Source: Chrysochromulina tobinii
Taxonomy: Eukaryota > Haptophyta > Prymnesiales > Chrysochromulinaceae
Reading direction: 5' to 3'
DNA: 60,146 nucleotides
Assembly (NCBI GenBank): GCA_001275005.1
Contig: JWZX01003405.1
Location: 1-60,146, forward strand
Shown here piece by piece: positions 24,308 through 32,415 of the stretch; the first letter of the stretch is position 1, and each line of letters opens with the position of its first letter. The translations under genes were made by a program, and so were the position numbers. The notes under the pieces are model-generated. The model was not told where the DNA came from, made no database searches, and saw only the letters and a list, made by a program, of their open reading frames with translations.

Positions 24308-26865
24308 ACGTGCTGCCTTGCGGCCAGGGCAACCGCATCTCGAATGGAGGTTTCAGACGCGGTGCTCTTGTCCGGCCTGGCTGGCATGGGATCGTTCAGA
24401 GCGGCCACCAGGGCGGCGACAAAGGTCGGCACCTCCGCTGCGGTGAAAGCGAGCGGAGGCCGAATCTTCAGTACGTTGTCGTGCGGGCCCGTGCAACCGA
24501 CGAGCACACCACGCCGCCTGAGCCCATTCTTGACCCACGCCGCTCTGGATGGGTCGGGGCGCTTCGACGCCCGATCGGTGACGAGCTCGATGCCGTTGGC
24601 GAGGCCGACGCCGCGCACGTCGCCAACGCAGTCAATGTCGGCCGTCGCGCGACGGCACTGCGCCCTCAGCGCCTCGCCTGCCATGACCGTGCGCGCGAGC
24701 ACGCCCTCATCTTCGAGCACGTCCAGCACCGCGTGGGCGGCGGCGCACGAGACCGGGTTGCCTCCAAAGGTGGAGAAGAAGACGCCCTCTTTCTTCACAA
24801 AGTGCTCTGCGATCTCGCGGCGCACCACCACCGCCGCGACCGGATGGCCGTTGCCCATCGGCTTGCCCATCGTGACGATGTCGGGCGCGATCCCGAAGCG
24901 CTCGAACGACCACATGTGCGTGCCGATCCGGCCATGGCCGCCCTGCACCTCGTCCGCGCACCAGAGGCCGCCCGCCCGATGCGTCAGCGTGACCAGCGCC
25001 TGCACGTCTGCCGGCTCGAGCTGAAGCACTCCGTCGCTCTGCATTACGCCATCAAGGATCGACATGGCGAGCCGCCGTCCCTTGGCCTCGAGACGAGCGA
25101 TCGCGGCGGAGAAGGCGCCGACGCTCGGGCAAGGGTTGGACAAGCTTGGAGGGGAGCGGTACGCATCGGGAGGCGCCCAACGCTCCACGTGGGCTGGTAG
25201 GTGGCCGGCGGAGGCAGCCGTTTCAGGGCTGAGCGCGACAGTCGCCTCGCTGATGCCGTGGTACGCATGCGCAGTGCACAGCGCGCCGGGCGTGCTCGTC
25301 GGCCTCGCCCGCGCCGTCCATGCGACGGACATGCGCCACGCGAGGTCGTTCGCTTCGGAGCCGCTGTTGACGAAGAAGACGGTGTCAAGATGAGCGGGAA
25401 GACTGGCCTTGAGACGCTCCGCGAGGCTCACCGCCAACGGGTGCAGGTAGCGAAGGTTGGTGTTCGCCTTCCGAGCCTGGCGCGCGATGGCCTGCACCAC
25501 CCGAGGGTGTGCGTGCCCGACGCTCGGCACGTTGTTGTAGCAGTCGAGGAGCGTCGTCCCGGCTGCATCGACCACCCAGCAGCCGGTGGCGCGCGCGACG
25601 ACCACCGGCGCGGAGATCGACAGGTAGCTCAACGGCTCGCTGCCGTGCCCGATGGCTGCCTGCCTGCGCGAGATCAACTCGGACGTGCTGCTCGGCATCG
25701 CGGCCGGGTCCATTGCCGTCGTCAGGCACGCGGCACGCCCTTCCCTCCCGAGCGCATGCAAGATGCGAAGCTGGCTCTCAACGAGGGGCCGCTCAGCCGC
25801 CGAGCGCTCCGCACGCTCCACGGCACAAACGCCATTGCCTTCGCGCTGGCTCGTGATCAGCACCTCAGCGCAGCAGCGCACCATCCACAGGTCCGCAAGC
25901 ACCAAGAGCTCCTCCTCCTCCAGCGGGCACTCCTGTTGGTACCCGTCCAAAAGCACGCGTGCCATCCGGAGCAGCTCGTGCGCGCCTCGCGCGACATGCG
26001 CCGTCCCGAGTGCGCTCAGCATCGTCGCGATGTCCGCCGCCAGCACCGTGAAGCTCATGTCGCCAAAGTCGATGATGCCGCTGATCTGTCGCCGGAGCAG
26101 CCCGCCCGCGTCCATCGTGCCGCCAGAGCCGTCCTTGCTGAGCACCATCACGTTGTTCAAGTTGAGGTCGCCGTGAATCACTTGATGGCGCAGCGTGGCG
26201 AGGCGTGGGCGCACCTCTTCCTCAAAGGCCCGAAGCACGTCGGCGCACACGGCGCGCAAGCCCTTCTCCGCCGACACGTGCGGAAGTAACGGCGGAAGGA
26301 GGGTGGCTGCATGCTGAACATCCCACATGGTCTTGCGCGTGGCACGAGGATGGGTGAAGCTGCGCAGCGCCACGCCGAGGCGGGCACACATCCCTCCCCA
26401 CTCGCGGAGCAGCGTGTCGTCGAGAGGTCCGTCCGTGGCCTCGAGCGTCACGCCCGGAACGACGTCATAACAGCGGATCCAATGCAGCTTGCCTTCGTGG
26501 TGGTACTGGCCACGGTGCCCGTCCCCATCCAGAACACGGTGAGGCAGCGCAATGGCCAGCGTCGGGTCGAACTCCATGGCGTGAAAGGCAGCGGCCGCTT
26601 CGAGGTCAAGGATCTCGGGGTCCTCGGCGGCATTCGATACCTTCATGACCGCGAGGGGAACCTTGAGACGTGTGAGCCAATAGACTTGGTCCCGCTCGCA
26701 TCCAAGCGATCGGGCTTCATCCGCGAAGACGCCAAAGAGTTTGGCCGCTGCCTCCACGGCGTTCTCAGGCCGCAGTGTTGGCAGCGGAGTGTCCATCACA
26801 GAGAGTTCCCTCATCACCGCGCGAGTTCGGCGCCCGTCGTGAGCTGTCTCCAACGCGTGCACCAT
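24289..26865 (-). CDS. Bifunctional protein: APH-type hydroxylysine-kinase-like domain plus class III PLP phospho-lyase, C-terminal SKL
   Basis: A single 858-residue frame from the ATG at 26865. Residues of about 30-330 form an aminoglycoside-phosphotransferase/choline-kinase fold: HYKK-like, with RHQVIHGDLNLNNVMVLS (Brenner HGDxxxxN motif) and ISGIIDFGDMSFT (DFG-type metal-binding Asp). Residues of about 395-850 form a class III aminotransferase fold of the AGXT2L/PHYKPL-ETNPPL group: DAAGTTLLDCYNNVPSVGHAHPRVV, NSGSEANDLAWRM (PLP phosphate site), LWCADEVQGGHGRIG (Asp binding PLP N1) and VTMGKPMGNGHPVAAV (Schiff-base Lys). In animals HYKK phosphorylates 5-hydroxylysine and PHYKPL eliminates the phosphate; the related ETNPPL cleaves phosphoethanolamine. 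One polypeptide could do both steps. The C terminus is PTSKL, a PTS1 signal, so peroxisomal import is likely. The exact substrate is inferred. Confidence 0.82.
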   Translation of the reverse strand: MVHALETAHDGRRTRAVMRELSVMDTPLPTLRPENAVEAAAKLFGVFADEARSLGCERDQVYWLTRLKVPLAVMKVSNAAEDPEILDLEAAAAFHAMEFDPTLAIALPHRVLDGDGHRGQYHHEGKLHWIRCYDVVPGVTLEATDGPLDDTLLREWGGMCARLGVALRSFTHPRATRKTMWDVQHAATLLPPLLPHVSAEKGLRAVCADVLRAFEEEVRPRLATLRHQVIHGDLNLNNVMVLSKDGSGGTMDAGGLLRRQISGIIDFGDMSFTVLAADIATMLSALGTAHVARGAHELLRMARVLLDGYQQECPLEEEELLVLADLWMVRCCAEVLITSQREGNGVCAVERAERSAAERPLVESQLRILHALGREGRAACLTTAMDPAAMPSSTSELISRRQAAIGHGSEPLSYLSISAPVVVARATGCWVVDAAGTTLLDCYNNVPSVGHAHPRVVQAIARQARKANTNLRYLHPLAVSLAERLKASLPAHLDTVFFVNSGSEANDLAWRMSVAWTARARPTSTPGALCTAHAYHGISEATVALSPETAASAGHLPAHVERWAPPDAYRSPPSLSNPCPSVGAFSAAIARLEAKGRRLAMSILDGVMQSDGVLQLEPADVQALVTLTHRAGGLWCADEVQGGHGRIGTHMWSFERFGIAPDIVTMGKPMGNGHPVAAVVVRREIAEHFVKKEGVFFSTFGGNPVSCAAAHAVLDVLEDEGVLARTVMAGEALRAQCRRATADIDCVGDVRGVGLANGIELVTDRASKRPDPSRAAWVKNGLRRRGVLVGCTGPHDNVLKIRPPLAFTAAEVPTFVAALVAALNDPMPARPDKSTASETSIRDAVALAARQHVPTSKL

Positions 26866-27334
26866 GACCCGAAAAGCGGCGGGACGGACTGACGTTGATG
26901 ACGGAAATCCAAGCTCCGGAGTTCACAGAACACTGAGGTGTGAACTGAATTGACGGCGCACATTTTCGAGGGTCTCACTCATCACAGAAATTACTTCTCG
27001 TCTGTCCTGTGAGAACAAGGAACCTCTCGACTGACTCGACGCTGTGAATACTGCAAGCTCAGACTGCTCCCTCAGAGACCACCGCGACTCCCACCCGAGA
27101 TCAAATCACAAATGCAAGATGCATCATCTTCATAATCTGTTTTTCGTCGATTCAGCAAATAAAACTATGCATTTTTCGGACACGTAACAGGTGGCACATG
27201 TACGCGCGATGCGGGCGCTTGCGCGCTTGACACGGGTGAGCGTTGTAGCCTTTATTCCACGCCTATTCTGGACCTGGGGGGCCGGCGGCGCCCGGGACCC
27301 CGGGTGCTGGCTGCCCAGGGTCTGGGTGAGTGAC
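26866..27334. other. Intergenic region, 3' end of the C2/coiled-coil gene
   Basis: About 470 bp, AT-rich near 26930-27190, between two minus-strand genes. It holds the promoter of the kinase-lyase gene and the 3' UTR of the C2/coiled-coil gene. No ORF is supported. Confidence 0.5.
27251..27256 (-). terminator. Polyadenylation hexamer AATAAA
   Basis: AATAAA on the minus strand lies about 80 bases beyond the stop of the C2/coiled-coil gene, a usual distance for a cleavage signal. No other gene ends here. Confidence 0.5.
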
Positions 27335-28922
27335 CTAGCCGAGGGCCATTGGCTCCGCGGCAATCGGATGCAGGCGGCCGGCCGGCCCGGGCGGCGTGTT
27401 GCGGCGCATACTGCCCGAGGGCGGCCTCGGCGCGGGCGGCAGCTCGCCGAGGGCGAGGTTGGCGGCGGAGCCGAAGCCGCCTTTGGCGGCAGCCTCCGCC
27501 TCGGCGACCTTCATCTTGAGCGCCGCGATCTCGCGCCCATGAGATCGTGCCATATCGGTCATCTCCTCCTCGAGGGCAGCCGCGCGCCGCTCCGACTTCT
27601 CCGCACGCATCAGCAGTCTCGCCACCTCCTCGGCCTTGGCGCCGCCCAGCACAGCGCCCCCCATCTCGTCCTCATCTCGCCCCGCGAGCTTCTTCTGCGC
27701 GTCCTGCAGCTGCATCGTGAGCTCGCGCTCGCGCTCATGGGCGTCGGCCTCGGCGCGCGCGAGCTCAGCGGCGAGCTCTTCGGCGCGCTTCGTCTGCGCC
27801 CCCAGCTGCGGCTCCACCTGCTTTAGGCGCTTCGCGTCCTTAAGTGCCGCCGCCATCAGCGCCTCGAGCCGTTGGATAATGAGCTCTTGCTGCTTCGCCG
27901 TCGTGCGGTACTTGTGCAGCCGCTTGCCCTCGTCCTGTAGGCGCTGCAGCTCCTGGGCCTGCTCAGTGTGCGCCTCCTTGAGCTTAGCGTACGAGGCGCT
28001 CAGCTGCTGCTGCGTGCCCAGCGCGGCCGAGAGCTGCGCCACCTGCGCGTTGAGCTGCTCCACTGCGCCGCCGGTCGGCGCGGTACGCGGCGCCGAGCAT
28101 CCGATGGCGTGCCTGCAGCTGAAGCATGTCGATGTTCTCGACGTTGGTCGCGTCTCCTGCGAGCTGCTCCATGGCACGCTCGCGCTCGTCCACGTGCGTG
28201 CGCAGCGCATGCAGTTCGGCCTCGAGCTGCTTGTTCACAGCACGCAGCTCCATCACCTCCTCGCCTGTGCGAGCGGTCGACGCCGTCTTGTTCGCAACGT
28301 CGGCCATCAGCAGCTGCACGAGCTCTTGCTGGTGCACCAGCTCACGGCTGAGGTCGTCGCTCGCGCCGCCTGCGGGCGCGGGCGCCCGAGTGGACGGCGG
28401 CTGCCGAGGCCGCTGGGAAGCCTGGCGGACGGGCGGCACGGACGGCAGCTCGGGTTCAGAGAACGCCGACGGCTGCTCGAGGCGCATCTTGAGCTTAATC
28501 GTGCCGACGGCCGCGCCCGAGCCCGACTGCGTCGGCGGCGAGAGCGTCAGCGTTTGCTCCACCTGGCCACTCTGCACCATCGGCTCGATAACCCGCTGGA
28601 GCGCGAGTACGGCTGCGCCGACGACATCCGTCTTGGTTCTGCTGTTGGCGCCAGACGCTGAGGCGTCCGGGTCGGGCAGGACGGCGATTGCCGAGACCTG
28701 CAGCGACCACAGGGCTGCGTCCGCGTCTGCCGGCACCTCGAACTCGAACGTGTTCTTGTTGAAGGAGGGCGTCTTCGAAGGCGGGTCTGAGACGGGCGGC
28801 TGCACATCCGTGCGCTCCTGGATCTGAGTGCCGTCGTTGCCCACCATCAGCAAGGTCACAAAGTAGCGGCTCGCCTCCACGAAGGCCACCTGCTTGAGCT
28901 CAACAACCACCTTGGCTGCCAT
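27335..28922 (-). CDS. C2-like/coiled-coil protein (CCDC33-like), frame break near 28075
   Basis: Two overlapping minus frames form one protein. The first, from the ATG at 28922, gives a beta-rich C2-like domain of about 135 residues (MAAKVVVELKQVAFVEASRYFVTLLMVGNDGTQIQERTDV, NTFEFEVPADADAALWSLQVSAIAV, GAAVLALQRVIEPM, GTIKLKMRLEQ). A coiled coil follows (LVHQQELVQLLMADVANKT, EEVMELRAVNKQLEAELHALRTHVDERERAMEQL). The second resumes the coiled coil (AVEQLNAQVAQLSAALGTQQQLSASYAKLKEAH ... ALKMKVAEAEAAAKGG) and ends in a Pro-rich tail. A C2 domain followed by coiled coil resembles CCDC33, but I name it only by analogy. The switch lies between about 28065 and 28095, in a GC-rich CGCCGACCGGCGGCGC stretch prone to indels. 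No normal-sized intron fits. The gene is divergent from RPL5. Confidence 0.5.
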
Positions 28923-29280
28923 GCCACCTCACCTGCTCGACGACCAAGCGGCTCCCACGATGGAGGAGGCCGCGGCGGTTAAAGAGGCGTGTGAACCCCT
29001 TCACATCCGATTTTTCCACTTTTCTCCACTCCCGTGGCACGTCGCGTGCTTCGCCCTTGGTGAGCAGCCGCACAACTCGGCTCTTTCGGAGGCTCAGAGG
29101 CGGCCTTCTTGGCGGCTGCGGCGGCTATGGCGGGCATGTGGCCGCCCCATGCACCCTGTTTTGCTCGTGCGCCCTCGCAAAGTGGCGAAGGGGGCACTAG
29201 GGTGGCGGCGACGGCGCCGACGGCACTCTGCTGAGCTTGTGTTGGGGTTGGTATCTTCGGGGGCCGCGCACTGACCGCGC

Positions 29281-29300
29281 TTGCCCTCTCTCAATTGTAG
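29281..29300 (+). other. Probable 3' splice site in the RPL5 5' UTR
   Basis: A pyrimidine-rich run ending in tcaattgtag|gtacgccaagATG precedes the RPL5 start by ten bases. This is a good acceptor; ribosomal protein genes often carry a 5' UTR intron. The matching donor is not identified. Confidence 0.4.
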
Positions 29301-29310
29301 GTACGCCAAG

Positions 29311-30234
29311 ATGGGTTACATCAAGGTGCTGAAGAACAATGCTTATTGCAAGCGGTTCCAGGTCAAGTACCGCCGCAGGCGCGAGGGCAAAACTGACTAC
29401 CAGGCCCGCCGCCGCCTTGTCATCATGGACAAGAACAAGTATGGGTCGACCAAGTACCGCCTTTGCGTGCGCTTCACGTCAAAGGACATCATCTGCCAGG
29501 TCATCCAGCCCAAGATTGTGGGCGACCACACCGTCTGCGCTGCCTATGCGCACGAGCTGCCCAAGTTCGGCATCGAGGTCGGCCTGACCAACTACGCCGC
29601 TGCCTACGCGACGGGTCTGCTCTGCGCGCGCCGACTGCTCAAGAAGATGGGCATGGATGAGGCATACGAGGGCAAGGCGGAGCCCGATGGCGAGATGTAC
29701 CTCGTTGAGCAGGAGGGCGATGCGCGCCCCTTCACGTGCGTGCTCGATGTTGGCCTTGTGCGCACGACGACGGGCAACCGCGTCTTCGGCGCGCTCAAGG
29801 GCGCCGTGGACGGCGGCCTGAACATCCCGCACTCGGAGAAGCGCTTCCCGGGCTACGACCGCGAGGGCAAGGAGTACGATCCAGAGACGCACAAGAAGTA
29901 CATCTTCGGAGGCCACGTGCAGGAGTACATGGAGCTGCTCGAGGAGGAGGATCCCGAGCGCTACCAGTCCCAGTTCGCCAAGTACATCGAGAAGGAGCTG
30001 GAGTCGGACACTCTTGAGGACATGTACAAGTCGGCGCACGAGAAGATCCGCGAGGATCCGGAGTACACGAAGACCGAGAAGGGCGACTACAGCGACAAGG
30101 ACTTTGGCCGCACGCCCCGCAGGACGCTGGAGGAGCGCAAGGCCGCGGTCGCCGCCAAGAAGGCCGCGATGTTCGCCGCGCTCAGCGCCGGCGACGACGA
30201 CGACGACGAGGAGGAGGAGGACGAGGATGAGTAG
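29311..30234 (+). CDS. RPL5: 60S ribosomal protein L5 (uL18)
   Basis: This 307-residue protein binds 5S rRNA in the central protuberance of the cytosolic large subunit. The start [37 protein letters not shown] is nearly universal, followed by [86 protein letters not shown] and [14 protein letters not shown]. The C terminus replaces the usual Lys-rich end with a run of Asp and Glu ([13 protein letters not shown]), which is unusual for this family but in frame and encoded by a simple repeat. Codons are strongly biased to C or G at the third position, as expected for a highly expressed gene. The start at 29311 is fixed by homology; ten more upstream codons are open but look like intron. Confidence 0.97.
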   Translation: MGYIKVLKNNAYCKRFQVKYRRRREGKTDYQARRRLVIMDKNKYGSTKYRLCVRFTSKDIICQVIQPKIVGDHTVCAAYAHELPKFGIEVGLTNYAAAYATGLLCARRLLKKMGMDEAYEGKAEPDGEMYLVEQEGDARPFTCVLDVGLVRTTTGNRVFGALKGAVDGGLNIPHSEKRFPGYDREGKEYDPETHKKYIFGGHVQEYMELLEEEDPERYQSQFAKYIEKELESDTLEDMYKSAHEKIREDPEYTKTEKGDYSDKDFGRTPRRTLEERKAAVAAKKAAMFAALSAGDDDDDEEEEDEDE

Positions 30235-31038
30235 ACTGGCGCGTAGGCGCTGCGACTGTGGAGGGATGGCATGGGGACGAGAGGGCATGCTATGTCAGTT
30301 TGAGAGCAGAGGGAGGGAAGGCGGAAGCGGGTGGTCGCGGCCGCTGCGCCGGTGTCCGCACCTTTCTATCCGTCGTCGGGGCAGCTTAGCAGCTAGGCAG
30401 CATCTGTCTGCGTGCCTGTCTTTTGAACGCTCTTGCGTGATGATCTTATATGATGAACGCCCAATGGAGATGAACGCCGGCGTGGTCTTCCGGGGCACGG
30501 GAGGCCGTTTCCCGGCTGTACCTGTAGAGTTTCACGTCAACTTTGAGATTTGAGTGATTCCAACGTTAAGGAAGCGTTAATTTTTTTCCTTAACTGTGTC
30601 TTCATGTTTGATGTTATCATAATGATGAAAGCGCTTGTTGATGCGTCGTGTACGTGTTGATAAACGTTAAAAAAACACTGTTTTGCGACTTTTGCTTGTC
30701 AAAAAGCAGCGAAGAAGTCAGGAAGAGTCAACAATCTTACCAAAAAGGATGTCTTACCAAAAATGGGTCATACGTTCAGCCTGTCTCGAGTCCATCTGTC
30801 AGCACAACCTGTACTTATTGTCAGGCTTGTGCGGTTGTGGCTGCATAGATTGCGTAGATTGCGGTGGCGCAGCAGGAATAGATTGCGTTGAGGGCTGCAG
30901 TTGATGTGGTGTGCGGGACTGCTGACTAAACTGAACTGACTGACATTAGTAACTTACTGATGCACAACGAAACTGACGAATCTGACTGCTGATGAAAGAG
31001 ACGCCGTGCAATGGCAAGCTCTTAAATCATCAGTCAGA
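30235..31038. other. Intergenic region of about 800 bp, hairpin and ACTGA-type repeats
   Basis: Between RPL5 and the M48 peptidase gene. It is clearly AT-richer than the coding parts. It holds a short hairpin (30565-30594) and, at about 30925-30995, several imperfect repeats of CTGACTGA/AACTGA near the presumed promoter of the peptidase gene. Small plus frames around 30648-30904 are Cys/Ser-rich and unsupported. Confidence 0.5.
30565..30594 (+). terminator. 9-bp stem hairpin downstream of RPL5
   Basis: GTTAAGGAA and TTCCTTAAC form a perfect 9-bp inverted repeat around a 12-base loop that includes a T run, about 330 bases after the RPL5 stop. It may mark the transcript end, though eukaryotic transcripts do not need such a hairpin. 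Confidence 0.3.
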
Positions 31039-32115
31039 ATGGCGTCCACCCGCACGACGTACTTGCTGCACTCATTATCATTGTTGGTTGTGCTACATCA
31101 CGCAGATGCTAGGTTTCCCATGGCCATGCCATTTGTGCGCATCGGCGCGCACCAGCCGCTATCCACTGTTGCCGCGTCATCAAAGAGCAGGACTCCTTCG
31201 CCATCTTTGTTTGCATCAAGGCGGTTTTTCCTCTCGGCGCTCCCAGCAGCGTCGTACGCCACTCTGGGAGGCGTGGGACATCTGGTCCAAACTGTTGTCC
31301 TCGCATGGAAGGGCGTGCTCTTACTCGCGGGCCGCATCGGTTTCCCGATGCTCCGCACATTGGTCCCAGTCCTCTTTATACGCTTCAGCTCGGGCATCTT
31401 CAAGAGGCTCGGTGTAACGCAGGCGCCGTCGTGGATCACTGCACTTGCCAAAGATGCTGCAGACGCTGTCGGAGTCTCGCCGCCGGTGCACGTCTTCCTC
31501 ATCCCGGGAACCAAGGAGCCGAACGCCTTTGCAACCGGATTTACGGACAACGATATGTCTATCGCAGTGACGCAAGGGTTGGTGGATGTCCTAGACAAGA
31601 ATGAGATTCGTGCTGTGCTTGCTCATGAAATGGGACATTTGCAGCACCATGATGTCCAGCACAACATGCACATCGCCATAGCTGCAGCTGGCCTCGGTAG
31701 TGTCTACGAGGCGGGTCACATGCTGCTCGATGCAGGCCGCCGCAAGGGCAGGAAGAAGAGGAGCGAGAACGGCGACGGCGCAGGGCTCGCAATGGCGCTC
31801 ATGACGGCAGGGCCTGGTACCCAGGCTATGACCCACTTGCTGCGCCTCTTTGCGAGCCGCTCGGCCGAACTTCGGGCGGACGAAGCCGCTGCCAGAGCAT
31901 TCGGGGCCCAGACACTCATCAACGCGCTTCAGAAGATTTATTGTGGGGGAGCAATGATCTCCGACGGCAGTATAGCGAGCTCGGCACCCGCGCGTAGCGC
32001 GCCAGCGACCTGGATGCACCTAGTGCGAAATGGAGTTGTCAGGATAGCCGGGCTGCTCCGCACGCACCCAACGCTGGAGGAGCGAGTGTCGGCCCTGAGC
32101 CACTTGGCAATCTGA
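31039..32115 (+). CDS. M48-family zinc metallopeptidase (HtpX-like), probably plastid or membrane targeted
   Basis: I use the first ATG, at 31039; the frame itself begins earlier at a GTG. The protein has 358 residues and starts with a signal-peptide-like segment (MASTRTTYLLHSLSLLVVLHHADA). A Ser/Arg/Ala-rich stretch with SLFASRRFFLSALPAA follows, which would suit a bipartite signal-plus-transit leader of a secondary plastid. A hydrophobic helix (VVLAWKGVLLLAGRIGFPML) precedes the domain. The catalytic core is HEMGHLQHHD (HExxH zinc site) with ELRADEAAA supplying the third ligand, and NAFATGFTDNDMSIAVTQGLVDVL upstream, all typical of M48/HtpX peptidases that degrade misfolded membrane proteins. 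A hydrophobic segment after the site (MHIAIAAAGLGSVYEAG) fits membrane association. The family is secure; the compartment is inferred. Confidence 0.88.
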   Translation: MASTRTTYLLHSLSLLVVLHHADARFPMAMPFVRIGAHQPLSTVAASSKSRTPSPSLFASRRFFLSALPAASYATLGGVGHLVQTVVLAWKGVLLLAGRIGFPMLRTLVPVLFIRFSSGIFKRLGVTQAPSWITALAKDAADAVGVSPPVHVFLIPGTKEPNAFATGFTDNDMSIAVTQGLVDVLDKNEIRAVLAHEMGHLQHHDVQHNMHIAIAAAGLGSVYEAGHMLLDAGRRKGRKKRSENGDGAGLAMALMTAGPGTQAMTHLLRLFASRSAELRADEAAARAFGAQTLINALQKIYCGGAMISDGSIASSAPARSAPATWMHLVRNGVVRIAGLLRTHPTLEERVSALSHLAI

Positions 32116-32183
32116 CTTTACGTAACGATGAATTTTCTAGAATGAGTCTACGCCACTACGGCTCAGTCGAAAAGACTGAGATT

Positions 32184-32415
32184 GTGAGAACTCGAGAGGT
32201 CCAGTCTCGTGACCGGACCGGCCTCCCGTCTTACAGAAAAAACTACTTACCGAGTATCCGATCGACTAAACCCTATGACGGGAGGCCGGTCGCGAGCCTC
32301 GAGTTCTCAGTCCAGGAGGGGCGTGGCCCCGGGTCTGGCTGCTCGCCATCCTGGACTGAGAACTCGAGCTCTCAGTCAGGGCGTGGCCCGCCAGGGCCTG
32401 GCTGCTCGCCATCCT
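32184..32415. repeat. Nested inverted and direct repeats at the 3' end of the orphan gene
   Basis: A perfect 20-bp inverted repeat lies at 32298-32317 and 32349-32368 around a 31-base loop. A third copy of its GAGAACTCGAG core, with a GGCCTCCCGTC-type arm, sits at about 32187-32230 and pairs imperfectly with 32277-32310. The loop sequence 32321-32353 is an imperfect direct duplicate of 32381-32415, which is the last coding part of the orphan gene on the minus strand. The region between convergent genes could fold into a cruciform or strong RNA hairpin. Confidence 0.75.

Noticed and set aside
25201-26289. A 362-codon plus frame opposite the kinase-lyase gene
   Set aside because: Arg/His/Ala-rich shadow. 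The minus frame has every catalytic motif.
30648-30904. Small Cys/Ser-rich plus frames between RPL5 and the M48 gene
   Set aside because: AT-rich, short, weak start context and no recognisable motif; codon use is unlike the neighbours.
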